This document shows positions 15,669-24,266 of a stretch of DNA of 46,463 nt, in pieces. Position 1 is the first letter of the stretch. Each line of letters starts with the position of its first letter. Source of the DNA: Actinomycetota bacterium. GTDB taxonomy: Bacteria > Actinomycetota > Acidimicrobiia > Acidimicrobiales > Ilumatobacteraceae. A program made the translations under genes and the position numbers. The stretch is from NCBI GenBank assembly GCA_009711295.1, contig WLST01000008.1, positions 1-46,463 on the forward strand, given 5' to 3'. The notes under the pieces were generated by a model. The model did not search any database, was not told the DNA's origin, and worked only from the letters and a program-made list of their open reading frames with translations.

Positions 15669-17108
15669 TTAGCCGTTTCGTCGTTGCTGCAAGATAGCGG
15701 TAACTACTTTGCCGTCGGCTTTGCCTTTGCTGAGTTTCATAATGGTGCCAACAAGTGCACCCATTGCCTTTTCTTCGCCCGCGCAATATTTCGCCCATGC
15801 ATCGGGTTGTGCGGCAATACCTTCATTTACAAAACCTTCAATGACGCTGGTGTCGAGTGCTTCGAAACCTTTTGAAGCAGCAATAGCTGCAGGGTCTCCC
15901 CCGCCAGCTTCGAGCATGTCGCCAAGAACAGTTTTTGCTTGAGTTGCCGTGAGCTTGCCATCGCGTTCAAGAACGGTGAGAGCAGCAAGATCTTTGGCGG
16001 GCAAACGTGGTGCATTGCCTTCTTCAGCGAAAGATTGTTGCACCCACACCAAAGCACGGCCGGCGTCGCCACCGGAGTTCTTTACCTCTTCTATATAGGT
16101 GTCTTGCCCACGCTCTACGACAACCGCAATTGCTTCACTATCTTCATCGGCACCAGTAAGTATTGCCAAGTTGGTACGACGAGCAGCCGGCAACACTGGC
16201 AATGCAGCGCGAACACGTTCTACCCACTCTGCATCGGGGGCAAGCATCACTAAGTCGGGCTCGAGGAAGTAACGATAATCGTTGGCGTCTACTTTGGCGC
16301 GCAACGTGTGAGTACGGCCATCGGTTTCATCCCAGTGGCGCGTTTCTTGACGAATGGTGCCACCGGTTTCCAATACATCAATTTGCCGGCGAGCTTCGTA
16401 CTCAATTGCTTTGCCAAGTGATCGCACCGAGTTGACGTTTTTGATTTCACAGCGCGTACCGAGTTCGGCCCCGTACTTCCGTACCGAGACGTTGGCATCG
16501 CAACGCATGGAGCCCTCTTCCATCTTGGCATCGCTTGCACCCACCGCAACAAGAATGGCGCGCAGTTCATTGACGTACTGGCGTGCTTGTTCTGCAGTAC
16601 GCACATCGGGGTGCGACACAATTTCTACAAGTGGCACACCAGCGCGGTTGAAGTCGATGAGCGAGTAATCACTTCCGTGAATACGACCACCAGCACCGCC
16701 GAAGTGTGTTGACTTGCCAGTGTCTTCTTCCATGTGCGCGCGCTCTACGCCAATGCGCACACCGCCTGGCAACATGAGAAATCCATCGACGTTGAGTGGC
16801 TCGTCGTATTGCGTAATTTGATACGCCTTCGACAAGTCGGGGTAGAAATAGTTTTTACGGTGAAACGTGCTTGGCTTCACAGTGCAATTGAGCGCAAGGC
16901 CAATACGCATTGCTAGTTCAACTGCGTGTTGGTTGAGCACTGGCAATGCACCTGGCAAACCAAGCGTTACTGGGTCGATATTGGTGTTTGGTTCATCACC
17001 AAAACGGTTTGGTGAACCACTAAAGAGTTTTGTTTTGGTGGCAAGTTCTACGTGAACCTCGAGCCCAACAACAAGTTCCCAACCTTCGGGCAAGCCATTG
17101 TCAATCAT
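15669..17108 (-). CDS. gatB: Aspartyl/glutamyl-tRNA(Asn/Gln) amidotransferase subunit B
   Basis: The 479-residue GatB subunit. It holds the mischarged Glu-tRNA(Gln) or Asp-tRNA(Asn), activates its side chain with ATP and receives ammonia from GatA. The family hallmarks are present: GLEVHVELATKTKLFSG near residue 15, the HRKNYFYPDLSKAYQITQ stretch around 84-101, a MEEGSMRCDANVSVR motif near 200 and the C-terminal Yqey-like tail domain. Length is normal. Its start overlaps the gatA stop by 4 nt, and only 2 nt separate its stop from the selenoprotein start, so the redox gene is probably co-transcribed with gatCAB. Confidence 0.97.
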   Translation of the reverse strand: MIDNGLPEGWELVVGLEVHVELATKTKLFSGSPNRFGDEPNTNIDPVTLGLPGALPVLNQHAVELAMRIGLALNCTVKPSTFHRKNYFYPDLSKAYQITQYDEPLNVDGFLMLPGGVRIGVERAHMEEDTGKSTHFGGAGGRIHGSDYSLIDFNRAGVPLVEIVSHPDVRTAEQARQYVNELRAILVAVGASDAKMEEGSMRCDANVSVRKYGAELGTRCEIKNVNSVRSLGKAIEYEARRQIDVLETGGTIRQETRHWDETDGRTHTLRAKVDANDYRYFLEPDLVMLAPDAEWVERVRAALPVLPAARRTNLAILTGADEDSEAIAVVVERGQDTYIEEVKNSGGDAGRALVWVQQSFAEEGNAPRLPAKDLAALTVLERDGKLTATQAKTVLGDMLEAGGGDPAAIAASKGFEALDTSVIEGFVNEGIAAQPDAWAKYCAGEEKAMGALVGTIMKLSKGKADGKVVTAILQQRRNG

Positions 17109-18529
17109 GCTGCACTCTCTAACACTGCGGCTACTTTGAACATTGCTTCTTCACCCAATGTGGGTGCCAAAATTTGCACGCCCACTGGCATGTTTGCCTG
17201 GCCAGTACCAAATGGCACGCTCATTGCAGGGTGCCCCGCCAAGTTGGTGGGGATGGTGAAAATATCACACAGATACATGGTGAGAGGATCGTCGGTTTTT
17301 GCGCCAAATGGGAAGGCAACCGTGGGTGATGTAGGGGTCAAAATAACATCGGCGTTTGCGTAGGCCGCCGCAAAGTCGTTGGAAATGAGACGACGCACTT
17401 TTAATGCTTTGCCGTAATACGCGTCGTAATAACCAGCCGACAACGCATACGTTCCGAGCATGATGCGGCGCTTTACTTCATCGCCAAAACCTGCTGCACG
17501 CGTATCGGCATACATGTTGTTCATATCGTTTGCTGCAACGCGATTGCCGTAACGCACGCCGTCGTAACGAGCAAGGTTGCTGCTCGCTTCTGCAGGAGCA
17601 ATGAGATAGTACGCAGTGAGTGCGTATGACAACGAAGGAAGCTTGACATCGACAATGGTGGCACCGGCTTTTTCGAGTGCAATAAATGCAGCGTCGAGGC
17701 GAGCAAGTACATCGGCATCGGCACCTTCAGGCAAGTCGGCTACGCGACCAATGCGCATACCTTCTACCCCACGGCCAAGAACCGAGACCAAAGAAGGTGC
17801 AGGCTTGGGAATGCTTGTGGAATCCATGGGGTCATGACCAGCAATGACTTCTGTGAGCAATGCAGCATCGGCAACGCTGTGCGAGAACGGACCAATTTGG
17901 TCGAGGCTGCTGGCAAAAGCAACCAAGCCATAACGACTCACTAAACCGTACGTTGGCTTGACGCCAACAACTCCACATAGTGCAGCTGGTTGACGAATGC
18001 TTCCGCCGGTGTCGCTACCTAGTGAAACCGCAGCGAAACCTGCAGCTACTGCTGCTGCACTACCGCCGCTGCTGCCGCCCGGAACACGCGAAGTGTCGAG
18101 TGGGTTACGCGTAGGACCGAATGCAGAGTTTTCTGTACTGGAACCCATTGCGAATTCGTCGAGGTTTGTTTTACCAACGAACACTGCACCAGCTGCAAAA
18201 AGTTTGTCGACAACAGTGGCGTTATATGGAGGCTTCCAGCCTTCAAGAATTTTCGACGAGCATGTGGTGGGAACACCACGGGTACACATGTTGTCTTTGA
18301 GCGCAATAGGAACACCAGCGAGTAGCCCAACATTTTCACCACGGGCAATGCGTGCGTCGAGGTCGGCAGCGCGCTCGCGAGCTTCTGCACTTGTCACCAA
18401 GTTGAACGCATGCACTTCTTCTTCGCGTTGGCCAATGCGTTGCAGATGCTCTTCAACAACAGAGACAGCCGACTGTGCACCACTTGCAACATTGTGAGCA
18501 ATAGAAGTAGCTGTGCTGAAGTTACTCAT
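17105..18529 (-). CDS. gatA: Aspartyl/glutamyl-tRNA(Asn/Gln) amidotransferase subunit A
   Basis: The 474-residue GatA subunit, an amidase-signature glutaminase that releases ammonia for transamidation on GatB. The Ser-cisSer-Lys triad is visible: K78 in PIALKDN, S153 in the GGSSGGS motif and nucleophile S177 in SDTGGSIRQPAA. These positions are within one residue of those of characterised GatA proteins. It overlaps gatC by 8 nt and gatB by 4 nt, the usual compact gatCAB order. Its presence implies that Gln-tRNA and/or Asn-tRNA are made by the indirect route. Confidence 0.97.
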   Translation of the reverse strand: MSNFSTATSIAHNVASGAQSAVSVVEEHLQRIGQREEEVHAFNLVTSAEARERAADLDARIARGENVGLLAGVPIALKDNMCTRGVPTTCSSKILEGWKPPYNATVVDKLFAAGAVFVGKTNLDEFAMGSSTENSAFGPTRNPLDTSRVPGGSSGGSAAAVAAGFAAVSLGSDTGGSIRQPAALCGVVGVKPTYGLVSRYGLVAFASSLDQIGPFSHSVADAALLTEVIAGHDPMDSTSIPKPAPSLVSVLGRGVEGMRIGRVADLPEGADADVLARLDAAFIALEKAGATIVDVKLPSLSYALTAYYLIAPAEASSNLARYDGVRYGNRVAANDMNNMYADTRAAGFGDEVKRRIMLGTYALSAGYYDAYYGKALKVRRLISNDFAAAYANADVILTPTSPTVAFPFGAKTDDPLTMYLCDIFTIPTNLAGHPAMSVPFGTGQANMPVGVQILAPTLGEEAMFKVAAVLESAA

Positions 18530-18824
18530 CTTCGCCTCCAGATGGTGGAACGCGGAAGCGACCTTGTTCTGCTGCAGGCGCCGCGCTCAGCACTTCTTCG
18601 CGGTCGAGGCAAGGCTGTTCAACATCGGCACGCAAAACGTTGACGAGGGGGAAAGGCTGGGTCATGGGCTGGACATCGGCAAGTTGCAAGTTGTCGATGT
18701 CGGCGAAATGATCGAGCATGCCGTCGAGTTGTTGCGTATAGCGCTCCACATCGGCGGCTGAAATATTGAGACGCGCCATGCGTGCAACTTTGGCTACATC
18801 GGCGGCAGAGAGACGTTCAGACAC
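18522..18824 (-). CDS. gatC: Aspartyl/glutamyl-tRNA(Asn/Gln) amidotransferase subunit C
   Basis: The 100-residue GatC subunit, the small clamp that wraps the GatA-GatB interface. The N-terminal helical pattern (VAKVARMARLNISAADVERYTQ), the LDHFADIDNLQLADVQPM segment and the late LRADVEQPCLDREEVL stretch match the family. The start is GTG at 18824. It lies 11 nt after the enoyl-CoA hydratase stop, and a TAGCAT -10-like hexamer overlaps that stop codon, so gatCAB may have its own promoter within a longer co-directional run. Confidence 0.95.
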   Translation of the reverse strand: MSERLSAADVAKVARMARLNISAADVERYTQQLDGMLDHFADIDNLQLADVQPMTQPFPLVNVLRADVEQPCLDREEVLSAAPAAEQGRFRVPPSGGEDE

Positions 18825-18832
18825 AAGAGTGA

Positions 18833-18838
18833 ATGCTA
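18833..18838 (-). promoter_or_regulatory. Putative -10 element of gatCAB
   Basis: TAGCAT on the minus strand, 8 nt before the GTG of gatC and overlapping the stop codon of the preceding gene. It fits TANNNT, but the spacing is slightly longer than in the clearer leaderless cases in this window. Confidence 0.35.
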
Positions 18839-19663
18839 CCGAGTAACGGGAGCAAATTGAGGAGGTCGCTTCTCCATGAAACTAGCGACTCCCTCTTTAA
18901 AATCGGCGCGGGTGAGCGATTCCTTCATGAGTACAAGCGCACGCTGTTCCGATTCCGTGATGGCCTGAGTGGTGTCGGCATAGACCTGTTGTTTCATTAC
19001 CTTCATTGAGGTCGGTGAGACATTTGCTGCCAAGTCGCTGGCGTAGGCAACTGCGTAAGCAAGCAACTGGTCTGCGGGCACTACACCATTGACCATTCCC
19101 ATCTGATGTGCTTCTTCGGCGAGAAACACTCGCCCGCTGAGTAACACATCGAGCGCGTTTGCTGTGCCAACAAGACGTGGCAATAACCAACTCATGCCAT
19201 ATTCCGCAATGAGGCCGCGACGTGCAAATGCTGTAGTGAACTTTGCCCCAGCTGCTGCAAAGCGCACATCGCACATCAGCGCTTGCACCATGCCAATTCC
19301 TGCACATGCACCGTTGATTGCAGCAATGACTGGCTTAGGAATAGTTGTTGTGTACGACTGCAAGCGGCCACCTGCTGCTGATTCTGCACCTGCATTTGAC
19401 CCACCCGAAGATGATCGGCCAATTGATTGCAATGCATCCATATCGGCGCCTGCACAGAAACCTTTTCCAGCACCCGTTACAACAAGTACGCGTACTTCGT
19501 CGTTTGCAACACATTCATCCATCAATGTGAAATAACGCTCGGAGAGTTCACCGTTCCAAGCATTGAGTCGATCGGGGCGATTCAGGGTAAGAAGCGCTAC
19601 ACCTGGGGCAGGGTGTGAAAGAAGAACTGTGTCGTTTGCTGCTGAGTTATTGGAGGTCGCCAT
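18836..19663 (-). CDS. Enoyl-CoA hydratase/isomerase family protein
   Basis: A 275-residue crotonase-fold protein. The first oxyanion-hole segment is GAGKGFCAGADMD (residues 64-76) and the second is AAINGACAGIGMV (about 115-126). E154 in GLIAEYGMSW sits where a catalytic Glu is found, followed by the typical LLPRLVG. A Ser/Gly-rich insertion at about 83-100 follows the CAGAD motif. The substrate is unknown; fatty-acid or aromatic degradation is plausible. I chose the ATG at 19663; it lies inside the last 17 nt of lgt in another frame, and longer upstream readings would overlap lgt further without homology. Confidence 0.9.
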   Translation of the reverse strand: MATSNNSAANDTVLLSHPAPGVALLTLNRPDRLNAWNGELSERYFTLMDECVANDEVRVLVVTGAGKGFCAGADMDALQSIGRSSSGGSNAGAESAAGGRLQSYTTTIPKPVIAAINGACAGIGMVQALMCDVRFAAAGAKFTTAFARRGLIAEYGMSWLLPRLVGTANALDVLLSGRVFLAEEAHQMGMVNGVVPADQLLAYAVAYASDLAANVSPTSMKVMKQQVYADTTQAITESEQRALVLMKESLTRADFKEGVASFMEKRPPQFAPVTR

Positions 19664-20501
19664 AAGGAAGAACGTTAGACGGGTCAGGCTCACTACGCCG
19701 ATACCAGAGCGCCTCACGTACCAAAAAGCCAATAGATACAACAAAGACTGCGAGAGAAACCCACTGATTCAGCCGCAATCCACCCGCTTGATGGGCGTCG
19801 TCAATACGCAGACCTTCAATGAAAAATCGCATCAAGGTGTACCCCGCGCTATACACAAAAAAGAGTCGCCCAGGTCGTAGTGGGACTCTCTGATCGACCA
19901 CGAGCAATACCAAGCACAAGAGGGCACAGCCGAGTGACTCGTAAAGAAATGTTGGGTGAAAAGTAGTACCCACAGGAAACCCAGCGCTCATCGTTTTGTC
20001 GGCACTGATTTCAAGACCCCACGGCAACGTGGTGGCTTTTCCAAAGAGTTCCTGATTGAACCAATTTCCCCAACGACCAATCGATTGGGCAATAGCTAAC
20101 GCAGGAGCTGCGCAAGTAACAACGAGCAATACATCTAAACCTTTACGGCGAGTTGCCCACATGCCCGCAACAACACCAAGCGCGATGCCACCCCAAATAC
20201 CAAGGCCGCCTTGCCACACCTTGACGATGTCTCCATAGTTATTGGAGAAGCGTGACCAATCGGTAACCACGTGATACAGACGAGCGCCAACAATGCCCGC
20301 AGGAACTGCCCACATGACAATGGAACCAATATCTTCACTTGTGGCAACTCCGCGAGCTTCAACGCGCTTGCCCAACAACCACACAGCAACTACTACGCCA
20401 AGAGCAATCATGAGGCCATAAGCGTTCATGCGTAATGGCCCAAGATTCAATGTTCCCGTGGAAGGGCTCGGGATGCTCGCCAATATATATGGTGAAAACA
20501 C
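19647..20501 (-). CDS. lgt: Prolipoprotein diacylglyceryl transferase
   Basis: About 284 residues with several membrane helices. Lgt transfers diacylglycerol from phosphatidylglycerol onto the lipobox Cys of prolipoproteins. Family landmarks are NAYGLMIALG near the N terminus, GARLYHVVTDW, the VWQGGLGIWGGI segment, the central Lgt signature IGRWGNWFNQELFG and the late GxRxExLRxD-like FIEGLRIDD. I placed the start at GTG 20501, 4 nt after the hydrolase stop; upstream ATG readings overlap the hydrolase by about 60 nt. The window encodes at least five predicted lipoproteins that would need this enzyme, some in the same strand run. Confidence 0.95.
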   Translation of the reverse strand: MFSPYILASIPSPSTGTLNLGPLRMNAYGLMIALGVVVAVWLLGKRVEARGVATSEDIGSIVMWAVPAGIVGARLYHVVTDWSRFSNNYGDIVKVWQGGLGIWGGIALGVVAGMWATRRKGLDVLLVVTCAAPALAIAQSIGRWGNWFNQELFGKATTLPWGLEISADKTMSAGFPVGTTFHPTFLYESLGCALLCLVLLVVDQRVPLRPGRLFFVYSAGYTLMRFFIEGLRIDDAHQAGGLRLNQWVSLAVFVVSIGFLVREALWYRRSEPDPSNVLPYGDLQ

Positions 20502-20505
20502 TGAG

Positions 20506-21270
20506 TTAACTTTCTGCCACAGCAAAAGCGAAATTGACCGCGCCGTCAAAAATGATTTGCTTGTCAAAGTCTTGCGTAGCTACGTGATAGCTACGTTCTA
20601 ATTTCACCTGTTCTACTGCTCCACCGTACGTTGCAACAATGAAATCGCTATCGGCCGGACTCACTACGTGGTCTTGGGTTGACGAAAAAAGCAACAGCGG
20701 CACTTTTACTTCCGGCAGCCGTTGAGGCAATGGTGTGAGCCCATCGGCGATAAAAGAAAGGAGCGGACGCACGGGGGTGCCGGGATACGCATTTTCCGTT
20801 GTGTCAGGGTCGGCAATATCACTTCCTATTCCGGGAATGACTTCTGTCCCGTCTTTCAACATGCCTTCAATTGCACTCACTATTTCTGTAGGCATCGGCT
20901 GGGTAGCAGGGTTGACACAAACAATTCCTGCGATCTCAGGATGTTGGGCAGCAAGCCACAAAGTAATTGTTCCACCCATGGATAAACCCATGACCACTAC
21001 TTTTTCCACACGCGAAGCCAACATGACGTAAGCGGTATCGGCGTCGCGCAACCAATCACTCCACGTCGTCGGCAACATGTCTTCCACATCAGTTCCGTGC
21101 CCGGCAAGTCGCGGCATTTCTACATGGAAGCCTGCCGATGCACAGGCCTCAGCGAGGCCACGCATGGAACCAGGGTTACCCGTAAAACCGTGAACTACCA
21201 AAACACCTGTGGTGAGAGTTCCTTGATGAGACCACGCTTCTGCACCAGCCATTACCTCATGATTTGCCAT
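20506..21270 (-). CDS. Alpha/beta-hydrolase, carboxylesterase / monoacylglycerol-lipase type
   Basis: A 254-residue cytosolic alpha/beta-hydrolase resembling Est30-type carboxylesterases. The triad is visible: S97 in GLSMGG, D200 in STQDHVV and H229 in RSYHVAT. The oxyanion HGFTGNPGSM loop is near residue 30. It opens a minus-strand run leading into lgt. The ATG at 21270 is preferred over a GTG two codons upstream because TACACT lies exactly 6 nt before it. The substrate is unknown; short acyl esters or acylglycerols are plausible. Confidence 0.88.
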   Translation of the reverse strand: MANHEVMAGAEAWSHQGTLTTGVLVVHGFTGNPGSMRGLAEACASAGFHVEMPRLAGHGTDVEDMLPTTWSDWLRDADTAYVMLASRVEKVVVMGLSMGGTITLWLAAQHPEIAGIVCVNPATQPMPTEIVSAIEGMLKDGTEVIPGIGSDIADPDTTENAYPGTPVRPLLSFIADGLTPLPQRLPEVKVPLLLFSSTQDHVVSPADSDFIVATYGGAVEQVKLERSYHVATQDFDKQIIFDGAVNFAFAVAES

Positions 21271-21276
21271 CTGCAC

Positions 21277-21282
21277 AGTGTA
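21277..21282 (-). promoter_or_regulatory. Putative -10 element (leaderless) of the hydrolase-lgt run
   Basis: TACACT on the minus strand, 6 nt before the hydrolase ATG at 21270. It lies in the 56-bp divergent spacer shared with the M48 peptidase gene, which has a matching element on the other strand. Confidence 0.5.
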
Positions 21283-21314
21283 GATCGTCTCACTGATTGG
21301 CTTGTCTTCGCGTC

Positions 21315-21320
21315 TAGCCT
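21315..21320 (+). promoter_or_regulatory. Putative -10 element (leaderless) of the M48 peptidase gene
   Basis: TAGCCT followed by 6 nt and the ATG at 21327, with no Shine-Dalgarno. It faces away from the hydrolase promoter in the same short spacer. Confidence 0.5.
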
Positions 21321-21326
21321 AGATCT

Positions 21327-22247
21327 ATGCGGCAACAGAGGAAATCGGTGGAATCATCTGCCTTCAGTGCCGTTATCCCCGTCATTGCGCTGCTTCCCGC
21401 TTGGTTTGTTTCTACGTCAATTTTCTGGTGGTGTTTCTCACTCATTTTTTCGGTGAATTTCTTTATTTTTCACAGTGTCGTTGCGCTCGGCGCTGGCCTC
21501 ATGTTTTTTCTTCCCGCACAGCGCCTCTTCGTAGTGCGTCTTTTGGGAACTCGTTTACCAAATTCAGAGGAGTTGAAACGACTTAACCCACTTATCAAAA
21601 CGGTGGCTCAAAGTGCGCGCTTGCATACTCCACGTTTTGTCGTTGCAATTGATGAGAGCAACGACATCAACGCCTTCGCATGCGGAGGGCACATACTTGT
21701 GGTGAGTTCATCTGCAGTGCAACTTCTCAGCGATGATGAGCTCGCTGGTGTGGTAGCCCATGAAATGAGTCACCACCTTGGCGCACACACTGTTGCTTTG
21801 TCGATAGGACAGTGGCTGAGTTTGCCCGTCATTGCATGCGCACGTCTTGGGTTTGTTCTACAAGGTGCGTCACTACGTATTGAAAAATATCTCGTACAAC
21901 GTCATCGGTACTTCCGCATCCCGAGCAAAGTGATTACTTCTTTGTTCACTGCAACTGCGTGGATTTTTCAAGCATCACTTCTGAGTGCCCATATTTTGAA
22001 CAATATCGTGGGGAAAAATGCCGAGTTCCAAGCCGACGCTCGTGCCGTGACACTTGGCTTTGGAAAACAGTTATCTGCTGCACTTTCCCGATTCACTTTT
22101 AATCATGAAAATTCGCAACGCGAACACCGCTCGCACCACTTGGCAAAAAAAGAATGGCACGAAAAGATCTTTTCGTCTCATCCAGAGGCCCGTACCCGTA
22201 TTGCTCGAATTGAAGCTCAACTTCGTACACAACAACAACGCAGGTAA
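21327..22247 (+). CDS. M48-family membrane zinc metallopeptidase
   Basis: A 306-residue integral-membrane peptidase of the M48 (HtpX/BlaR-like) family. Two hydrophobic segments at about 13-65 precede the catalytic domain. The zinc site is HEMSH (145-149), with the third ligand Glu233 in NAEFQADARAV. Further hydrophobic stretches flank 155-225. HtpX-like enzymes act in membrane protein quality control, whereas BlaR-like members sense beta-lactams; no partner regulator is adjacent to decide. It begins the plus-strand run into hemE, 47 nt downstream. Confidence 0.85.
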   Translation: MRQQRKSVESSAFSAVIPVIALLPAWFVSTSIFWWCFSLIFSVNFFIFHSVVALGAGLMFFLPAQRLFVVRLLGTRLPNSEELKRLNPLIKTVAQSARLHTPRFVVAIDESNDINAFACGGHILVVSSSAVQLLSDDELAGVVAHEMSHHLGAHTVALSIGQWLSLPVIACARLGFVLQGASLRIEKYLVQRHRYFRIPSKVITSLFTATAWIFQASLLSAHILNNIVGKNAEFQADARAVTLGFGKQLSAALSRFTFNHENSQREHRSHHLAKKEWHEKIFSSHPEARTRIARIEAQLRTQQQRR

Positions 22248-22254
22248 CCTGTCT

Positions 22255-22264
22255 AGGTGCACCT
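22255..22264. promoter_or_regulatory. Perfect palindrome upstream of hemE
   Basis: AGGTGCACCT, a 10-bp perfect palindrome between the M48 gene and hemE. It could be an operator, but I cannot match it to a known regulator and such a palindrome can arise by chance. Confidence 0.25.
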
Positions 22265-22294
22265 CATTACTGGTCAATCCATTTGCGCTCAATC

Positions 22295-23335
22295 ATGACA
22301 GCACTACCTACTTCTCCGTTTCTCACAGCCGCCCGCGGCGAACGCGCCACACACACCCCTGTGTGGTTTATGCGTCAAGCGGGTCGCAGCCTTCCTGAAT
22401 ACCGAGCCTTACGTGGTGAAGGCAGCATTTTAGATGCAATCAAAAAACCTGAACTTGCGGCAGAATTTACTTTGCAGCCCGTGCGGCGATACGGAGTTGA
22501 TGCTGCAGTTCTTTATAGCGACATTGTGGTTTCTTCACATGCTGTTGGTTTTGGTATCGATGTTGCGCCAGGAACCGGGCCAGTAGCACCTGTTCCACTA
22601 CGTACTAATGACGACCTCGCTCGACTGCGCACCCTTGAACCTGAAACCGACATGCATTACGTGATGCAAACAATCGACATGTTGGTGAAAGAACTAGAAG
22701 TACCACTTCTTGGCTTTGCTGGCGCTCCATTTACCGTTGCGAGCTATCTCATTGAGGGAAGACCGAGCAGAACTTACGAAAATTCATTTGCCATGATGCG
22801 CAACAACGATGTGTTGTGGCACAGCGTGATGGAAAGACTCACTCAACATGCCATTGCCCTTGTCTCGGCGCAAATTCAACATGGTGCTCAAGCATTTCAA
22901 ATTTTTGATAGTTGGGTAGGTGCGTTAACAGTTGACGACTATAGAAAATATGTACTTCCACACACTAAGAATGTATTTGCCGAGTTGTCTCGGTTACACC
23001 CAGAAGTTGCTGGCATCCATTTTGGAGTGAACTGTGCTCATTTACTTGAGGCCATGCATGAAGCCGGTGCTTCGATCATGGGGATCGACGCCACTATTTC
23101 TTTGCAGGCCGTGCGTGATCGACTTGGTGCAAATGTCGTGCTTCAAGGGAACTTGAATACCGACCGCGTCCTTGAAGGCGTGGAACCAGCTCTTGCAGCA
23201 GCAGATGAGGTTCTTGCGAGTAACGCACAGCACCCAGGCCATATTTTTAACCTTGGCCATGGTGTGACACCGCAGTGCAACCCCGACGTTCTTCACGCCA
23301 TCGTGCAACATGTTCATGAAAGGACAGCTCAATGA
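22295..23335 (+). CDS. hemE: Uroporphyrinogen decarboxylase
   Basis: A 346-residue cytosolic enzyme that removes the four acetate carboxyls of uroporphyrinogen III to give coproporphyrinogen III. The FMRQAGRSLPEY motif (25-36), catalytic D76 in YSDIV, the GFAGAPFTVASYLIEG segment and a FNLGHG(V)TP C-terminal motif are all present. The ATG at 22295 gives the family-typical N terminus; a TTG four codons upstream is less likely. The stop overlaps hemH by 4 nt. hemE, hemH and hemY are contiguous, so three steps of haem synthesis are co-expressed. Confidence 0.97.
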   Translation: MTALPTSPFLTAARGERATHTPVWFMRQAGRSLPEYRALRGEGSILDAIKKPELAAEFTLQPVRRYGVDAAVLYSDIVVSSHAVGFGIDVAPGTGPVAPVPLRTNDDLARLRTLEPETDMHYVMQTIDMLVKELEVPLLGFAGAPFTVASYLIEGRPSRTYENSFAMMRNNDVLWHSVMERLTQHAIALVSAQIQHGAQAFQIFDSWVGALTVDDYRKYVLPHTKNVFAELSRLHPEVAGIHFGVNCAHLLEAMHEAGASIMGIDATISLQAVRDRLGANVVLQGNLNTDRVLEGVEPALAAADEVLASNAQHPGHIFNLGHGVTPQCNPDVLHAIVQHVHERTAQ

Positions 23336-24255
23336 GCAATCTAAAAACAGCAGTACTTCTCATGGCATATGGAACGCCACGTAGTCGCGAGGAAATATTG
23401 CCGTATTACACCGATATTCGTCGAGGTCGCCCGCCTACCGAAGAGCAACTCAGCGACCTCACTGCAAGATACGAAGCCATTGGTGGTTTGTCGCCACTTG
23501 CTGCTCTCACTGAAGCTCAACGCGATGCATTGCAAACAGCTCTCAACAACATTGCACCAAATACCTACCACGTTGCTTTAGGGCTGAAACATGCAGCGCC
23601 AATGATTGAAGACGCAGTGCAGCAACTAGCAGAGGAAGGCTTCACAAAAATTGTTGCTCTTGTTTTGGCTCCACACTTCTCTTCTTTCAGCATTGGTCAA
23701 TACATCGACCGCGCAACAACAGCAGCCGCACCTCACGGCATTTCTGTGGTGGGCATTACGAGCTGGGCAACAGAAGAAGCTTTCATTGCATTTCTTGCCG
23801 CCGATATGTCTGCGAAATTAGCAATGATGCCCGAAGAAACACATGTGCTCTTTACCGCCCATTCGCTCCCGCAACGCATTATTGATGCAGGCGACCCATA
23901 CCCCACCGAACTGCGGTCAACAGCAGTAGCCGTTGCTGCAAAAGTAGGACTCCAGGAAAATACTCAGTGGTCAATTGCTTGGCAGTCTGCGGGTCGCACT
24001 CCAGAACCTTGGATTGGCCCCGACATTCTGGATGTCATCGATGAATTAGCCACGCAAGCAACTCCTGCTAGAGGCGTACTCGTCAGCGCATGTGGCTTTG
24101 TGGCAGATCACCTTGAAGTACTTTTTGACCTCGATATTGAGGCCCTGCATCGTGCCCAGCAACATGGGCTCGCATTTGCGCGAACAGCATGCGTGAATGA
24201 CAATGGAGCAATAATGAATGCACTTGCTCACCGCGTGCACGCAGCCAACCAATGA
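23332..24255 (+). CDS. hemH: Ferrochelatase (probably coproporphyrin III ferrochelatase)
   Basis: A 307-residue ferrochelatase that inserts Fe2+ into the porphyrin. The catalytic His177 in FTAHSLP and Glu262 in DHLEVLFDLD are in place. In Actinobacteria this protein usually works as the coproporphyrin-dependent CpfC, with the decarboxylase ChdC acting afterwards; that assignment is from family knowledge. No iron-sulfur Cys cluster is obvious at the C terminus. The start overlaps hemE as ATGA. Confidence 0.95.
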   Translation: MSNLKTAVLLMAYGTPRSREEILPYYTDIRRGRPPTEEQLSDLTARYEAIGGLSPLAALTEAQRDALQTALNNIAPNTYHVALGLKHAAPMIEDAVQQLAEEGFTKIVALVLAPHFSSFSIGQYIDRATTAAAPHGISVVGITSWATEEAFIAFLAADMSAKLAMMPEETHVLFTAHSLPQRIIDAGDPYPTELRSTAVAVAAKVGLQENTQWSIAWQSAGRTPEPWIGPDILDVIDELATQATPARGVLVSACGFVADHLEVLFDLDIEALHRAQQHGLAFARTACVNDNGAIMNALAHRVHAANQ

Positions 24256-24266
24256 ATTAAGGCGCT

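Noticed and set aside
15163-15798. Two separate genes: a short lipoprotein ending at 15466 and a 96-residue redoxin starting at 15453
   Set aside because: The split falls exactly at the catalytic Cys codon, both halves share one frame and one fold, and a SECIS-like hairpin follows; one selenoprotein explains all of it better.
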